Below, piece after piece: positions 9,216 through 24,227 of a DNA stretch of 64,000 bases (its first letter is position 1; every line of letters starts with the position of its first letter). Origin of the DNA: Variovorax flavidus (lineage in GTDB: Bacteria; Pseudomonadota; Gammaproteobacteria; Burkholderiales; Burkholderiaceae_C); the NCBI RefSeq assembly GCF_030317145.1, contig NZ_JASZYE010000001.1:1302001-1366000 (forward strand), read 5' to 3'. The notes under the pieces are model-generated. The model had not been told where the DNA came from. It worked only from the letters and a program-made list of their open reading frames with translations, and ran no database searches. A program made the translations under genes and the position numbers.

Positions 9216-9752
9216 TCACGATTTGGCGAAGGCGTTGCCCAGCGCAAACACCGAATTCGGTGCATTGACGCGGATTGGCTTGACCACCGGCTGGCTGGAG
9301 ATCGCGCGCTTGACCGCCGGCTTGTTCTCGATCTGCACGCCCTTGGCAATCTGGTCATCGACCAGCTTCTGCAATGTGACGGAATCGAGGAACTCGACCA
9401 TGCGCTGGTTCAGCGAGGCCCAGAGCTCGTGGGTCATGCAACGACCCGCTTCGCCGAGGCAATTTTCCTTGCCGCCGCATTGCGTGGCGTCGATGGGCTC
9501 ATCGACGGAAACAATGATGTCGGCCACGGTGATATCCGCAGCCTTGCGGCCGAGCGAATAACCGCCGCCGGGGCCGCGGGTGGATTCGACCAGTTCGTGA
9601 CGACGCAGCTTGCCGAACAATTGCTCGAGGTAAGACAACGAAATCTGCTGCCGCTGGCTGATTGCGGCCAGCGTGACCGGACCGGTGTTCTGGCGCAGTG
9701 CCAGGTCGATCATGGCTGTAACCGCAAAGCGGCCTTTGGTAGTGAGACGCAT
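9216..9752 (-). CDS. iscR: Fe-S-sensing Rrf2 regulator IscR
   Basis: 178 residues. The N-terminal winged helix starts MRLTTKGRFAVTAM. Cluster ligands are Cys92, Cys98, Cys105 and His108 (CGGKENC and GRCMTH); the second spacing is one residue longer than in Escherichia coli. The holo-form represses the isc operon. A basic, proline-containing tail follows the core. It is the first gene of the operon, and a palindromic IscR-type box lies upstream at about 9890-9914, so autorepression is expected. Confidence 0.96.
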   Translation of the reverse strand: MRLTTKGRFAVTAMIDLALRQNTGPVTLAAISQRQQISLSYLEQLFGKLRRHELVESTRGPGGGYSLGRKAADITVADIIVSVDEPIDATQCGGKENCLGEAGRCMTHELWASLNQRMVEFLDSVTLQKLVDDQIAKGVQIENKPAVKRAISSQPVVKPIRVNAPNSVFALGNAFAKS

Positions 9753-9889
9753 CGCAAGCTCCTTGTGTGCTTACCGTTGAAATGACACCTTGGCGCGGGG
9801 CCTCGGTGACGTCGTCTCCGCCCTGCCCGACTCCGGCCTTTCTGGTGAACCAGTTATTAGGAGTCGGCCCTTCATCGCGAAGTTTCTTT

Positions 9890-9914
9890 GTTGTTGAGTA
9901 TTTCGCTCAAGTAT
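9890..9914 (-). promoter_or_regulatory. Putative IscR type-1 operator upstream of iscR
   Basis: On the minus strand the 25-base site begins ATACTTGAG and ends CTCAACAAC. Its core is a perfect inverted repeat TTGAG-N7-CTCAA with an A/T-rich spacer, similar to the type-1 sites bound by cluster-loaded IscR. It lies about 140 bases upstream of iscR, in the gap after uvrB. The TATACT next to it (9910-9915 region) may be a -10 element, but no convincing -35 was assigned. Confidence 0.65.
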
Positions 9915-9981
9915 AACAGAAGGCCCTCCGGGCTGCTGGGGTAAACCCGATTGCACTCCGGGACCCAGCCGGGCGGTCGCG

Positions 9982-12099
<2,118 letters not shown>

Positions 12100-12209
12100 G
12101 GCGTGACTCTGGCAGGTGGTGGCGCGGCCGGTAAAATTCAAGCGAACCGGGCAGCGTAACGCAGGTCCGGCGTTCACGCGAACCGATCACCCCCCAAAGG
12201 ACTTTTCCA

Positions 12210-13406
12210 ATGTCAATGTTCACCGCCGTCGAGATGGCGCCACGCGACCCGATCCTGGGACTCAACGAACAATACGCCGCCGATAGCAATCCGAATAAGG
12301 TCAACCTCGGCGTGGGCGTGTACTACGACGACAACGGCAAGCTGCCGCTGCTTTCGTGCGTGCAGGCAGCGGAAGCGGACATGATGAAGGCGCCCAGCGC
12401 CCGTGGCTACCTGCCCATCGACGGCATCGCAGCCTACGACAACGCGGTCAAGGGCCTCGTCTTCGGCGCCGACAGCGAGCCGGTGAAATCCGGCCGCGTC
12501 GCCACCATCCAGGCCATCGGCGGCACGGGCGGCCTGAAGGTCGGGGCAGACTTCCTAAAGAAGCTCAACCCGTCCGCCAAGGTGCTGATCAGCGACCCGA
12601 GCTGGGAAAACCACCGCGCGCTGTTCACCAACGCCGGCTTCGAGGTGGAGAGCTACCCGTACTACGACGCAGCCAAGCGCGGCATCGATTTCGAAGGCAT
12701 GCTTGGCGCGCTCAAGGCGGCACCGGCCGGCACCATCGTCGTGCTGCATGCCTGCTGCCACAACCCGACGGGCTACGACATCACCGCCGCCCAGTGGGAC
12801 CAGGTCATCGCCGCCGTCAAGGCCGGCAACCTGACTCCCTTCCTCGACATGGCCTACCAGGGCTTCGGCCACGGCATCGCCGAAGACGGCGCGGTGATCG
12901 GCAAGTTCGTCGAAGCTGGCCTGACCTTCTTCGTGTCGACGTCCTTCTCCAAGAGCTTCAGCCTGTACGGCGAGCGCGTCGGCGCCCTTTCGGTGCTCTG
13001 CGAAAGCAAGGAAGAAGCTGCCCGCGTGCTGTCGCAGCTCAAGATCGCCATCCGCACCAACTACAGCAACCCGCCGATCCACGGCGGCGCTGTGGTGGCC
13101 GCCGTGCTCAACGACCCGGCGCGCCGCGCCGTGTGGGAAAAGGAACTTGCCGAGATGCGGGTGCGCATCAAGGCGATGCGCCAGAAGCTGGTCGACGGCC
13201 TGAAGTCAGCCGGCGTGAAGCAGGACATGAGCTTCATCACCACCCAGATCGGCATGTTCAGCTATTCGGGCCTGACCAAGGACCAGATGGTGCGCCTGCG
13301 CGAGGAATTCGGCGTCTACGGCACCGACACCGGCCGCATGTGCGTGGCGGCGCTCAACAGCAAGAACATCGACTACGTCTGCCAGAGCATCGCCAAGGTG
13401 CTTTAA
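12210..13406 (+). CDS. tyrB: Aromatic/aspartate aminotransferase (class I, PLP)
   Basis: 398 residues, class I aminotransferase of the Escherichia coli AspC/TyrB type. The PLP lysine lies in SFSKSFSLYGERVGAL, a form closer to TyrB than AspC. CCHNPTGYD and the C-terminal GRMCVAALN block with the substrate-carboxylate arginine are present. It transfers amino groups between glutamate and oxaloacetate or aromatic 2-oxo acids. A GC-rich hairpin follows the stop. The exact substrate preference cannot be read from sequence. Confidence 0.88.
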   Translation: MSMFTAVEMAPRDPILGLNEQYAADSNPNKVNLGVGVYYDDNGKLPLLSCVQAAEADMMKAPSARGYLPIDGIAAYDNAVKGLVFGADSEPVKSGRVATIQAIGGTGGLKVGADFLKKLNPSAKVLISDPSWENHRALFTNAGFEVESYPYYDAAKRGIDFEGMLGALKAAPAGTIVVLHACCHNPTGYDITAAQWDQVIAAVKAGNLTPFLDMAYQGFGHGIAEDGAVIGKFVEAGLTFFVSTSFSKSFSLYGERVGALSVLCESKEEAARVLSQLKIAIRTNYSNPPIHGGAVVAAVLNDPARRAVWEKELAEMRVRIKAMRQKLVDGLKSAGVKQDMSFITTQIGMFSYSGLTKDQMVRLREEFGVYGTDTGRMCVAALNSKNIDYVCQSIAKVL

Positions 13407-13414
13407 ACCATGAC

Positions 13415-13438
13415 AGCGGCGCGGGCAACCGCGCCGCT
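13415..13438 (+). terminator. Hairpin terminator after the aminotransferase gene
   Basis: A perfect 10-bp stem, AGCGGCGCGG (13415-13424) with CCGCGCCGCT (13429-13438) and a GCAA loop, followed by only a short T run. It starts 9 bases after the stop codon. Confidence 0.7.
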
Positions 13439-13528
13439 TTCGGGCCGTTTCGTGGAGAACTCACGAATGTCGCGACCGCGTCAGGTCCGTGGGGCGCTTC
13501 CCCTATTTCGAGCATCGGCCAACTGATA

Positions 13529-13543
13529 TATTGCATTGCAATA
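13529..13543. promoter_or_regulatory. Perfect TGCA-type palindrome upstream of phaZ (candidate PhaR operator)
   Basis: TATTGCATTGCAATA is a perfect 15-base palindrome around a central T. It ends 17 bases before the ATG of the PHA depolymerase. PhaR-type regulators of PHA genes are known to bind TGC/GCA-rich palindromes, so this is a plausible operator; the assignment is inferred. Confidence 0.5.
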
Positions 13544-13560
13544 ACTATCTGGCCCCTCCG

Positions 13561-14970
13561 ATGCTCTACCAACTTTATGAAGCACAACGCTCCCTGATGG
13601 AGCCGTTTGCAGACTTCGCGCAGGCCGCCTCCAAGCTCTACGGCCAGGGTGCCGTCTTCGGACAGACGCCAATTGCACAGCGCATGGCAGCCGGCTACGA
13701 CTTGCTCTACCGCCTGGGCAAGGACTACGAAAAGCCCGAGTTCGGCATCAAGACCGTCAATGTGGACGGCCACGACGTCGTGATCCACGAAAGCGTCGAG
13801 ATCGACAAGCCCTTCTGTCAGTTGCGCCGCTTCAAGCGCTTCACGGATGAGCCGCATATCCTCCACACGCTGAAGAGCCAGCCGGTGGTGTTGATCGTGG
13901 CGCCGCTGTCGGGTCATTACGCGACGCTGCTGCGCGACACCGTGCGCACCATGCTGCAAGGGCACAAGGTCTATATCACCGACTGGGTCAACGCACGTCT
14001 CGTGCCGCTGTCCGAAGGCGAATTTCACCTCGACGACTACATCAACTACGTCCAGGACTTCATCCGCTACCTGCAGGCCGAATACGGCAACTGCCATGTG
14101 GTCAGCGTCTGCCAGCCCACGGTTCCAGTGCTGGCGGCGGTGTCCCTGATGGCCAGCCGCGGCGAGAAATCGCCCCTGTCGATGACCATGATGGGAGGCC
14201 CCATCGACGCACGCAAGTCGCCGACCGCGGTCAACAACCTCGCGATGAACAAGAGCTTCGAGTGGTTCGAGAACAACGTCATTTACCGGGTGCCGGACGG
14301 CTTCCCGGGCGCGGGTCGCCGCGTTTATCCCGGCTTCCTGCAACACACGGGTTTCGTCGCGATGAATCCCGACCGCCACGCGAGCAGCCACTACGACTAT
14401 TTCAAGAACCTGATCAAGGGTGACGATGCAAGCGCCGAGGCGCACCGCACCTTCTACGACGAGTACAACGCCGTGCTCGACATGGATGCGGACTACTACC
14501 TCGACACCATCCGCACTGTGTTCCAGGATTTCGACCTCGTGAACGGCACCTGGGAAGTAAAGAATCCGGAGGGCGTGCGTGAGCCCGTTCGTCCTCAGGA
14601 CATTCGCTCCACAGGCCTGCTGACCGTCGAAGGCGAGCTCGACGACATTTCCGGTTCCGGCCAGACCCGCGCCGCGCACGAACTGTGTACCGGCGTCTCC
14701 GCGGACGAACAGCGGCACTACGAAGTCAAGGGCGCGGGCCATTACGGCATCTTCAGCGGACGCCGCTGGCGCGAACAGGTCTACCCGGAAGTGAAGGCCT
14801 TCATCGAAGCGCACGACAAGCCGCAAAAACGAGCCGACAAGACGGTCCTGGCGGCGGAAGACACGATCAAGCCCTCCGCAGCGTCGAAAAGGCGCCCTGC
14901 GACTGCCGCTGCGGCACGGAAGACGGCTCCTTCGCGCCAGTCGCGTTCGGCTGCACGCAAGTCCCCATGA
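13561..14970 (+). CDS. phaZ: Intracellular polyhydroxyalkanoate depolymerase
   Basis: 469 residues, PhaZ family of intracellular granule depolymerases. Catalytic residues fit the Cupriavidus PhaZ1 pattern: Cys184 in SVCQPTVP, an Asp in GELDDISGSGQT and a His in KGAGHYGIFSG. It hydrolyses amorphous poly(3-hydroxybutyrate) inside the cell to mobilise stored carbon. Odd feature: after the catalytic domain (about residue 415) comes a tail of some 50 residues rich in Lys, Arg and Ala (KRRPATAAAARK, RQSRSAARKSP), absent from the shorter PhaZ1 known to me. The ATG at 13561 gives the conserved MLYQLYEAQRS start. A palindrome lies just upstream. Confidence 0.92.
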   Translation: MLYQLYEAQRSLMEPFADFAQAASKLYGQGAVFGQTPIAQRMAAGYDLLYRLGKDYEKPEFGIKTVNVDGHDVVIHESVEIDKPFCQLRRFKRFTDEPHILHTLKSQPVVLIVAPLSGHYATLLRDTVRTMLQGHKVYITDWVNARLVPLSEGEFHLDDYINYVQDFIRYLQAEYGNCHVVSVCQPTVPVLAAVSLMASRGEKSPLSMTMMGGPIDARKSPTAVNNLAMNKSFEWFENNVIYRVPDGFPGAGRRVYPGFLQHTGFVAMNPDRHASSHYDYFKNLIKGDDASAEAHRTFYDEYNAVLDMDADYYLDTIRTVFQDFDLVNGTWEVKNPEGVREPVRPQDIRSTGLLTVEGELDDISGSGQTRAAHELCTGVSADEQRHYEVKGAGHYGIFSGRRWREQVYPEVKAFIEAHDKPQKRADKTVLAAEDTIKPSAASKRRPATAAAARKTAPSRQSRSAARKSP

Positions 14971-14974
14971 GATC

Positions 14975-15601
14975 GTGAACACGCTGGCCGCACGCCTCCT
15001 GGAGGCGCTGCCGCAAACGCAGTGCACACGCTGCGGCTATCCGGATTGTGCGGGTTACGCCGAAGCGATCGCAGCCGGCGAGGCGGACATCCATCAATGC
15101 CCGCCGGGTGGCGCGGAAGGGGTGGTTCGCCTGTCGCAGCTCACCGGAAAGTCGGTCCAGCCGATCGATCCCAGGTTCGGCATCGAAGGCCCGCGGGCCA
15201 TGGCGGTCATCGACGAATCCTGGTGCATCGGCTGCACGCTATGCCTCGACGCGTGCCCGACCGACGCGATCCTCGGCATCCACAAGCGCATGCACACCGT
15301 GATCGAGGCGCATTGCACGGGTTGCGAACTCTGCATTCCGGTGTGCCCGGTCGACTGCATTTCGCTCGAAGTGGCGACGCCCGGCCGAAGCGGCTGGCAG
15401 GCGTGGTCGCAAGCGCAGGCAGACCATGCACGTAGCCGCTACGAAGCGCACAGCCGGCGGCGCAAGAAGCCCGAAGCCTCCATAGCCAAGGCACCGGAAG
15501 GCCCGGTGACCGCAGCGCCGGCGGACCGCAAGCGGGCCATTGTCGAGGCCGCCCTCGCGCGTGCGCGCGCCGCCAGCGCCGCCAAGACAGGCGTCAAGTA
15601 G
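14975..15601 (+). CDS. RnfB/RsxB-like ferredoxin with three cluster sites
   Basis: 208 residues. The N-terminal Fes-type motif (CTRCGYPDC with a later Cys in HQCPPGG) would hold one 4Fe-4S cluster. Two more 4Fe-4S motifs follow, CIGCTLCLDACP and CTGCELCIPVCPVDC. This is the architecture of RnfB/RsxB without its N-terminal membrane anchor. The C-terminus is Ala/Lys/Arg-rich and probably disordered. It would shuttle electrons in the cytoplasm. No other rnf/rsx gene is nearby, so it is an orphan. The start is GTG, 4 bases after phaZ, so the two are probably co-transcribed. Confidence 0.85.
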   Translation: MNTLAARLLEALPQTQCTRCGYPDCAGYAEAIAAGEADIHQCPPGGAEGVVRLSQLTGKSVQPIDPRFGIEGPRAMAVIDESWCIGCTLCLDACPTDAILGIHKRMHTVIEAHCTGCELCIPVCPVDCISLEVATPGRSGWQAWSQAQADHARSRYEAHSRRRKKPEASIAKAPEGPVTAAPADRKRAIVEAALARARAASAAKTGVK

Positions 15602-15602
15602 C

Positions 15603-15621
15603 CAGCGCCTCAAGGGCGCTG
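15603..15621. terminator. Short hairpin between convergent genes
   Basis: CAGCGCC (15603-15609) pairs with GGCGCTG (15615-15621). It sits between the ends of the ferredoxin gene and the leftward VOC gene and may serve both. There is no marked T-tract. Confidence 0.35.
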
Positions 15622-15641
15622 AACAACGATATTTCGCCGTC

Positions 15642-16118
15642 TCAGCCCGCCGCAAGGGCCGCGAAAGCCTTGACCACTTCGGGCGGCGCCTGAACCAGCT
15701 CGATCAGCACGCCTTCGCCCGCGATCGGGAATTCTTCGTTGGCCTTGGGGTGCAAGAAGCAGATGTCGAAGCCGGCAGCCCCTTGACGGATGCCGCCGGG
15801 CGCGAAGCGCACACCCTGCGCCTCGAGCCATTCGACCGCCTTCGGAAGATCGTCAATCCAAAGCCCGACATGGTTCAGCGGCGTCGTATGAACCGCAGGC
15901 TTCTTGTCCGGGTCCAGCGGCTGCATCAGATCGACCTCGACCTTGAACGGTCCACTGCCGATCGCGCAGATGTCCTCGTCGACGTTTTCGCGCTCGCTCT
16001 TGAAGGTGCCTGTCACCTCCAGCCCCAACATCTCGACCCAGAGTTTCTGCAGCCGGCTCTTGTCCGGCCCGCCGATGGCGATCTGCTGGATCCCCAGCAC
16101 CTTGAATGGCCGGTTCAT
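15642..16118 (-). CDS. VOC (glyoxalase-fold) protein, candidate methylmalonyl-CoA epimerase
   Basis: 158 residues with two VOC beta-alpha-beta-beta-beta units: [23 protein letters not shown] at the start and [22 protein letters not shown] in the middle. Metal-ligand candidates are Gln near residue 12, Glu in KVEVD, His in LNHVGLW and a C-terminal Glu in GVLIELVQ. It overlaps bioB by 4 bases (ATGA) and ends a run of propionyl-CoA carboxylase and methylmalonyl-CoA mutase genes. Methylmalonyl-CoA epimerase, a VOC enzyme, is the step missing between them, which makes this the best candidate. It could also be another lyase-like VOC protein. Confidence 0.65.
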   Translation of the reverse strand: MNRPFKVLGIQQIAIGGPDKSRLQKLWVEMLGLEVTGTFKSERENVDEDICAIGSGPFKVEVDLMQPLDPDKKPAVHTTPLNHVGLWIDDLPKAVEWLEAQGVRFAPGGIRQGAAGFDICFLHPKANEEFPIAGEGVLIELVQAPPEVVKAFAALAAG

Positions 16119-17146
16119 GCGCAGGCTCCCTGCTCCGTGGTCTGGCGCGCCTTGAGGCCCAGTTTGCGCAGCAATTGCACATCTGCCTCCACGTCGGGGT
16201 TCCCGGTGACCAGCAGCTTGTCGCCGTAGAAGATCGAATTCGCGCCGGCCAGGAAGCACAGCGCCTGGACCGCATCGCCCAGTTGCTGGCGCCCGGCCGA
16301 CAGCCGCACGCGCGCCTTGGGCATCGTGATGCGTGCCACCGCGATCACGCGCACGAAATCGAGCGGATCGATCGGCTCCGAGTCGGCCAGAGGCGTCCCT
16401 GGCACGCGCACCAGGCTGTTGATCGGCACCGATTCCGGATACGGATCGAGATTGGCGAGCTGCGCGATCAGCCCCGCGCGATGCACCGGCGCTTCGCCCA
16501 TGCCGACGATGCCGCCGCAGCAGACACTGATGCCTGCGGACCGCACGTAGGACAGGGTGTCGAGCCGGTCCTGGTAGGTGCGCGTATCGACGATGTCGCC
16601 GTAGTACTCCGGCGCGGTGTCGAGGTTGTGGTTGTAGTAGTCCAGGCCCGCCGCCTTGAGCTGCACGGCATGCTGTGGTTCGAGCATGCCCAGGGTGGCA
16701 CAGGTCTGCAAACCCAAGCCCTTGACTGCCTCAACCAGCACCGCGACCTTCTCGACGTCGCGATCCTTGGGCGCGCGCCAGGCCGCGCCCATGCAGAAGC
16801 GCGTCGCGCCGGCATCCTTGGCGGCTTGCGCGGCGCGCACCACCTCGTCGACCTCCATGAGCTTTTGCGCCTTGACCCCGGTGTCGAACTCGGATGATTG
16901 CGGACAGTAGCCGCAGTTCTCCGGACACCCGCCTGTCTTGACCGACAGCAAGGTCGCCAGCTCGATGTCCCCCTCGGGGAAATGCGCGCGATGCACCGTC
17001 TGCGCCTCGAACAGCAGGTCGTTGAGCGGCTTGTCGAGCAGCGCCTGCACGGCCTCCACCGACCACGGCCCGGCCGGCGCCGTAGGCGTGACCGGGCGGC
17101 GCAAGTTCACGGGCTTCGTCGCCATCATGTCGTTCGCACCCATCAC
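16115..17146 (-). CDS. bioB: Biotin synthase
   Basis: About 343 residues. The radical-SAM cluster motif is in [14 protein letters not shown] (Cys-x3-Cys-x2-Cys). The auxiliary 2Fe-2S cluster region includes [19 protein letters not shown] and the conserved arginine in ARVRLSAGR. It inserts sulphur into dethiobiotin. The start overlaps the pccA stop; GTG at 17146 gives GTGA and ATG at 17143 gives TGATG, and either is possible. Its position inside a propionyl-CoA carboxylase operon links supply of the biotin cofactor to the enzyme that needs it. No other bio genes are present. Confidence 0.95.
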   Translation of the reverse strand: MMGANDMMATKPVNLRRPVTPTAPAGPWSVEAVQALLDKPLNDLLFEAQTVHRAHFPEGDIELATLLSVKTGGCPENCGYCPQSSEFDTGVKAQKLMEVDEVVRAAQAAKDAGATRFCMGAAWRAPKDRDVEKVAVLVEAVKGLGLQTCATLGMLEPQHAVQLKAAGLDYYNHNLDTAPEYYGDIVDTRTYQDRLDTLSYVRSAGISVCCGGIVGMGEAPVHRAGLIAQLANLDPYPESVPINSLVRVPGTPLADSEPIDPLDFVRVIAVARITMPKARVRLSAGRQQLGDAVQALCFLAGANSIFYGDKLLVTGNPDVEADVQLLRKLGLKARQTTEQGACA

Positions 17147-19191
17147 GCAAACTCCATGATCACTTGGTCGACCGAGAGCGATTCGCCCTTGGCCGCATCG
17201 ATGCTGGCGACCACGCCGTCCTGCGTCGCGAACAGCACGTTCTCCATCTTCATGGCCTCGATCACCGCCAGCTTCTCGCCGGCCTGCACTTGCTGGCCCG
17301 GCTTCACCGACACCTCCACCAGCAGGCCTGGCATCGGCGACATCAGGAACTTGCTGAGGTCCGGCGGGGCCTTGTAAGGCATCAGCTTGAGCAGCCGCGC
17401 GCCGAGCGGAGAGAGCACCAGCCCTTCGATCTGGGTGCCATTGTGCGAAACGCGCAAAGACAGCGGATTCTTGCCTGCTCCGCGCTCGACCTGCGCGATG
17501 AACGCGCGCCCGTTGACGTTGCCTTCCACCCGGATGCTGCCGAGCGCCGCCTTGCTGTCGATCTTGTAGCTTCGGTCGCCCACGGCCACCGCGCTGGAAC
17601 CTGTCTGTCCATGGAAATCAGTGACCGACACAGCCTTGTGCACGTGCTCGCCCTTGTCATCCATCAAGACCACCACGAACTGCTCGCCCACCTTGACGCC
17701 GTGTCCTTCGAGTTGCCCGCTGATGCCCGATGCGCGGGCACGATAGCGGCGATGCATGAAGGCCGCCAGCGCAACGAGGAAATCCGGATCGTCGTGCGGA
17801 ACGTCTTCCGCGTGAAAGCCCTTGCCGTAGTGCTCGGCGATGAAGCCGGTGTTGAACTCGCCGCTCACGAATTTCGGGTGCGCGAGCAGCGCCGCCTGGA
17901 ACGGGATGTTGCTGCTGATGCCGCGAATCACGAAACCATTGAGCGCCTCGCGCATCAGCGCAATCGCATGCGCGCGATCACGGCCATGGACGATCAGCTT
18001 GGCGATCATCGAGTCGTAGAACATCGGGATCTCGCCGCCGTCGTACACGCCCGTGTCCACGCGAACGCCGTAGAGATGCTTGGTATCCGCCGAGAACATG
18101 GTCTCCTTGGGCGGCTGGAAGCGCACCAGTCGGCCGGTCGAAGGCAGGAAGTTGCGGAACGGGTCCTCGGCGTTGATACGGCACTCGATGGCCCAGCCGT
18201 CGCGCTTCACGTCCTGCTGCGCCAACGGCAGCTTCTCGCCCGCCGCGACGCGGATCATCAATTCGACCAGATCGAGCCCCGTGATCGCCTCGGTCACCGG
18301 GTGTTCCACCTGGAGCCGCGTGTTCATCTCGAGGAAGTAGAAGCTCTGGTCCTTGCCGACCACGAATTCCACCGTGCCGGCGCTCTGGTACTTCACGGCC
18401 TTGGCCAGCGCCACGGCCTGCTCGCCCATGGCCTTGCGCGTGGCCTCGCTGATGAAGGGCGACGGCGCTTCCTCGATCACCTTCTGGTGCCGGCGCTGGA
18501 TCGAGCACTCGCGCTCGTTCAGGTAGATCACGTTGCCGTGCGCGTCGCCGAGCACCTGGATTTCGATATGACGTGGCTCCTCCACGAACTTCTCGATGAA
18601 CACCCGGTCGTCGCCGAAGCTGTTTCGCGCCTCGTTGCGGCAGGAGGTGAAGCCGTCGAAGGCGTCCTTGTCGTTGTAGGCCACGCGCAGGCCCTTGCCG
18701 CCTCCACCGGCCGATGCCTTGATCATCACGGGGTAGCCGACGTCCCTGGCGATCTCGACCGCACGCTCGGCTGTCTCGATGGCATCGTTCCAGCCCGGAA
18801 TGGTGTTGACCTTGGCTTCGTTCGCGAGCTTCTTCGATGCGATCTTGTCGCCCATTGCAGCGATCGAATAGTGCTTGGGGCCGATGAAGACGATTCCCTC
18901 TTCCTCGACCTTTCGCGCAAACGCCTCGTTCTCCGACAGGAAGCCGTAGCCCGGATGCACCGCCTCGGCGCCAGTCTGCTTGCAGGCCGCGATGATGCGA
19001 TCCGCCTGCAGATAGCTCTCACGGCTCGGCGAAGCGCCGATGTGCACCGCCTCGTCGGCGAGTTCGACATGGCGCGCGTCCTTGTCGGCATCGGAATAGA
19101 CGGCCACCGTGAGGATGCCCATCTTCTTGGCAGTCTTGATGACACGGCAGGCGATTTCGCCGCGATTGGCGATCAGGATTTTCTTGAACAT
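17143..19191 (-). CDS. pccA: Propionyl-CoA carboxylase alpha subunit (biotin carboxylase + BCCP)
   Basis: 682 residues. The N-terminal biotin carboxylase domain starts [14 protein letters not shown] and has the glycine-rich ATP loop [11 protein letters not shown], then [16 protein letters not shown]. The middle BT-type domain links to the beta subunit. The C-terminal biotinyl domain contains EAMKMEN near residue 648, where the lysine carries biotin. With PccB it carboxylates propionyl-CoA to methylmalonyl-CoA. It lies 16 bases after pccB. Length and the methylmalonyl-CoA mutase context favour propionyl-CoA over other acyl-CoA substrates. Confidence 0.93.
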   Translation of the reverse strand: MFKKILIANRGEIACRVIKTAKKMGILTVAVYSDADKDARHVELADEAVHIGASPSRESYLQADRIIAACKQTGAEAVHPGYGFLSENEAFARKVEEEGIVFIGPKHYSIAAMGDKIASKKLANEAKVNTIPGWNDAIETAERAVEIARDVGYPVMIKASAGGGGKGLRVAYNDKDAFDGFTSCRNEARNSFGDDRVFIEKFVEEPRHIEIQVLGDAHGNVIYLNERECSIQRRHQKVIEEAPSPFISEATRKAMGEQAVALAKAVKYQSAGTVEFVVGKDQSFYFLEMNTRLQVEHPVTEAITGLDLVELMIRVAAGEKLPLAQQDVKRDGWAIECRINAEDPFRNFLPSTGRLVRFQPPKETMFSADTKHLYGVRVDTGVYDGGEIPMFYDSMIAKLIVHGRDRAHAIALMREALNGFVIRGISSNIPFQAALLAHPKFVSGEFNTGFIAEHYGKGFHAEDVPHDDPDFLVALAAFMHRRYRARASGISGQLEGHGVKVGEQFVVVLMDDKGEHVHKAVSVTDFHGQTGSSAVAVGDRSYKIDSKAALGSIRVEGNVNGRAFIAQVERGAGKNPLSLRVSHNGTQIEGLVLSPLGARLLKLMPYKAPPDLSKFLMSPMPGLLVEVSVKPGQQVQAGEKLAVIEAMKMENVLFATQDGVVASIDAAKGESLSVDQVIMEFA

Positions 19192-19207
19192 GTTCTTCTT
19201 TCCGTGC

Positions 19208-20740
<1,533 letters not shown>

Positions 20741-20787
20741 GACGTTCCGTCGGGAGAGTTGATCTTGTGAGGGTGGCAGGCGACAGG

Positions 20788-21867
20788 CTACGCCCGTCCT
20801 GCCTGCGCGGCGAGCAGATTGCGCGCAGCGGTCGATGCAGGCAGCGTACCGGCTGCCACCTGGGCGATGGCCTGGGGCAACAGATCGCGCACCTGCGGGT
20901 GATGTCGGAATGCCTGCTTGAGCCCGGCGTCGATGCGCTCCCACATCCATGAGAGCGCCTGCTTTTCGCGGCGTGTGGCCAATTTGCCGTTGGCGGCCTG
21001 CAGCGCCTTGAACTGCAGGACTGCGTCCCAGAATGCGTCGATGCCGGTGCCAGCCAATGCGCTGAGCTGGATCACCTTGGGCAGCCAGAAGCGGATTTCC
21101 GCTTCGGGCGAACCCGGCACGGCGTGCGCCGCGTGCATCACCTGCGCGTGCGCCGGGTTGCCGTGGTGCCCGAAGAGGCGCAGCGCCGATGTGATCTGTG
21201 CCTGCGCCCGGGTCGCGGCATCCTTGTCGATGTCGGCCTTGTTGATGACGACGAGGTCGGCCAGCTCCATCACGCCCTTCTTGATCGCCTGCAGGTCGTC
21301 TCCGGCGTTGGGCAACTGAAGCAGCACGAACATGTCCGTCATGCCCGAGACCGCCGTCTCGCTCTGGCCCACGCCGACCGTTTCGACGATCACGATGTCG
21401 TAGCCGGCGGCTTCGCACACCAGCATTGCCTCGCGAGTCTTTTCGGCGACGCCGCCCAGCGTGCCAGACGATGGGCTCGGGCGGATGTAGGCGCGCTCAT
21501 GCACGGAGAGCTGCTCCATGCGCGTCTTGTCACCGAGGATCGACCCGCCCGAGACGGTCGAGGACGGGTCGACGGTGAGCACCGCCACGCGGTGGCCGCG
21601 CCTGATGAGAAAAAGCCCAAGCGCCTCGATGAAGGTCGACTTGCCGACGCCAGGCACACCGGAGATCCCGAGCCGGAATGATTTCCCGGTGTGCGGCAGC
21701 AAGGCCGTGAGCAACTCGTCCGCCTGCGCGCGATGGTCGTCGCGGGTGGATTCCAGCAGCGTGATCGCCTTGGCGATCGCCCGACGTTGTTGCGGACCCT
21801 GGGCCGCCAGCAACGCGTCGGCGGTTACGGTAGTTTTGACAGGCGGCATTTCAGCTGTCGGCTGCAT
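20788..21867 (-). CDS. meaB: Methylmalonyl-CoA mutase GTPase chaperone MeaB (ArgK)
   Basis: About 359 residues, G3E P-loop GTPase. Walker A is [10 protein letters not shown], the Mg/switch region includes [18 protein letters not shown] and ETVGVGQSE, and the guanine motif is VINKAD. MeaB loads and protects adenosylcobalamin in the mutase. The frame continues upstream to 21954, but that part reads through a dispersed intergenic repeat, so the ATG at 21867 (or 21849) is better. It lies between the mutase and pccB. Confidence 0.93.
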   Translation of the reverse strand: MQPTAEMPPVKTTVTADALLAAQGPQQRRAIAKAITLLESTRDDHRAQADELLTALLPHTGKSFRLGISGVPGVGKSTFIEALGLFLIRRGHRVAVLTVDPSSTVSGGSILGDKTRMEQLSVHERAYIRPSPSSGTLGGVAEKTREAMLVCEAAGYDIVIVETVGVGQSETAVSGMTDMFVLLQLPNAGDDLQAIKKGVMELADLVVINKADIDKDAATRAQAQITSALRLFGHHGNPAHAQVMHAAHAVPGSPEAEIRFWLPKVIQLSALAGTGIDAFWDAVLQFKALQAANGKLATRREKQALSWMWERIDAGLKQAFRHHPQVRDLLPQAIAQVAAGTLPASTAARNLLAAQAGRA

Positions 21868-21880
21868 CCGAACCGGGAAT

Positions 21881-21964
21881 GCCACGGAACCGGCTCCGCC
21901 GGTCCGCAGGTATTGCGCCCTGCAAGGGGGTGGGCCGCCACGCGAAGTGGGCAAGCCAGGAGGT
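21881..21964 (+). repeat. Dispersed GC-rich intergenic repeat, copy A (diverged)
   Basis: This copy shares GGAACCGGCT, CGCCGGTCCGC, CGCGAAGTGGGCAAGCC and the overall order of blocks with the copies at 24906-24997 and 61244-61333. It sits inside the operon between the mutase gene and meaB. It is more diverged than the other two. Confidence 0.75.
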
Positions 21965-21974
21965 ATGCCTCATC

Positions 21975-24134
<2,160 letters not shown>

Positions 24135-24216
24135 GAGCGCCGCTTTTAAGGTCGTGCGAGTTCGTGGAGTGTCCGCGCGGCGGCGGCACAGTTCAATACA
24201 AGTCTAACCGATCCGT

Positions 24217-24227
24217 AATTATTAATT
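24217..24227. promoter_or_regulatory. AT-rich palindrome between the mutase and GntR genes
   Basis: AATTATTAATT is a perfect 11-base palindrome in an otherwise GC-rich genome, between two divergent genes one of which is a GntR regulator. It overlaps a possible leftward promoter (TTGAAT, 18 bases, TAGACT). It is a candidate operator only. Confidence 0.4.

Noticed and set aside
12100..12209. Possible LexA box between uvrB and the aminotransferase gene
   Set aside because: No palindromic CTG-N10-CAG-like site was found in the gap.
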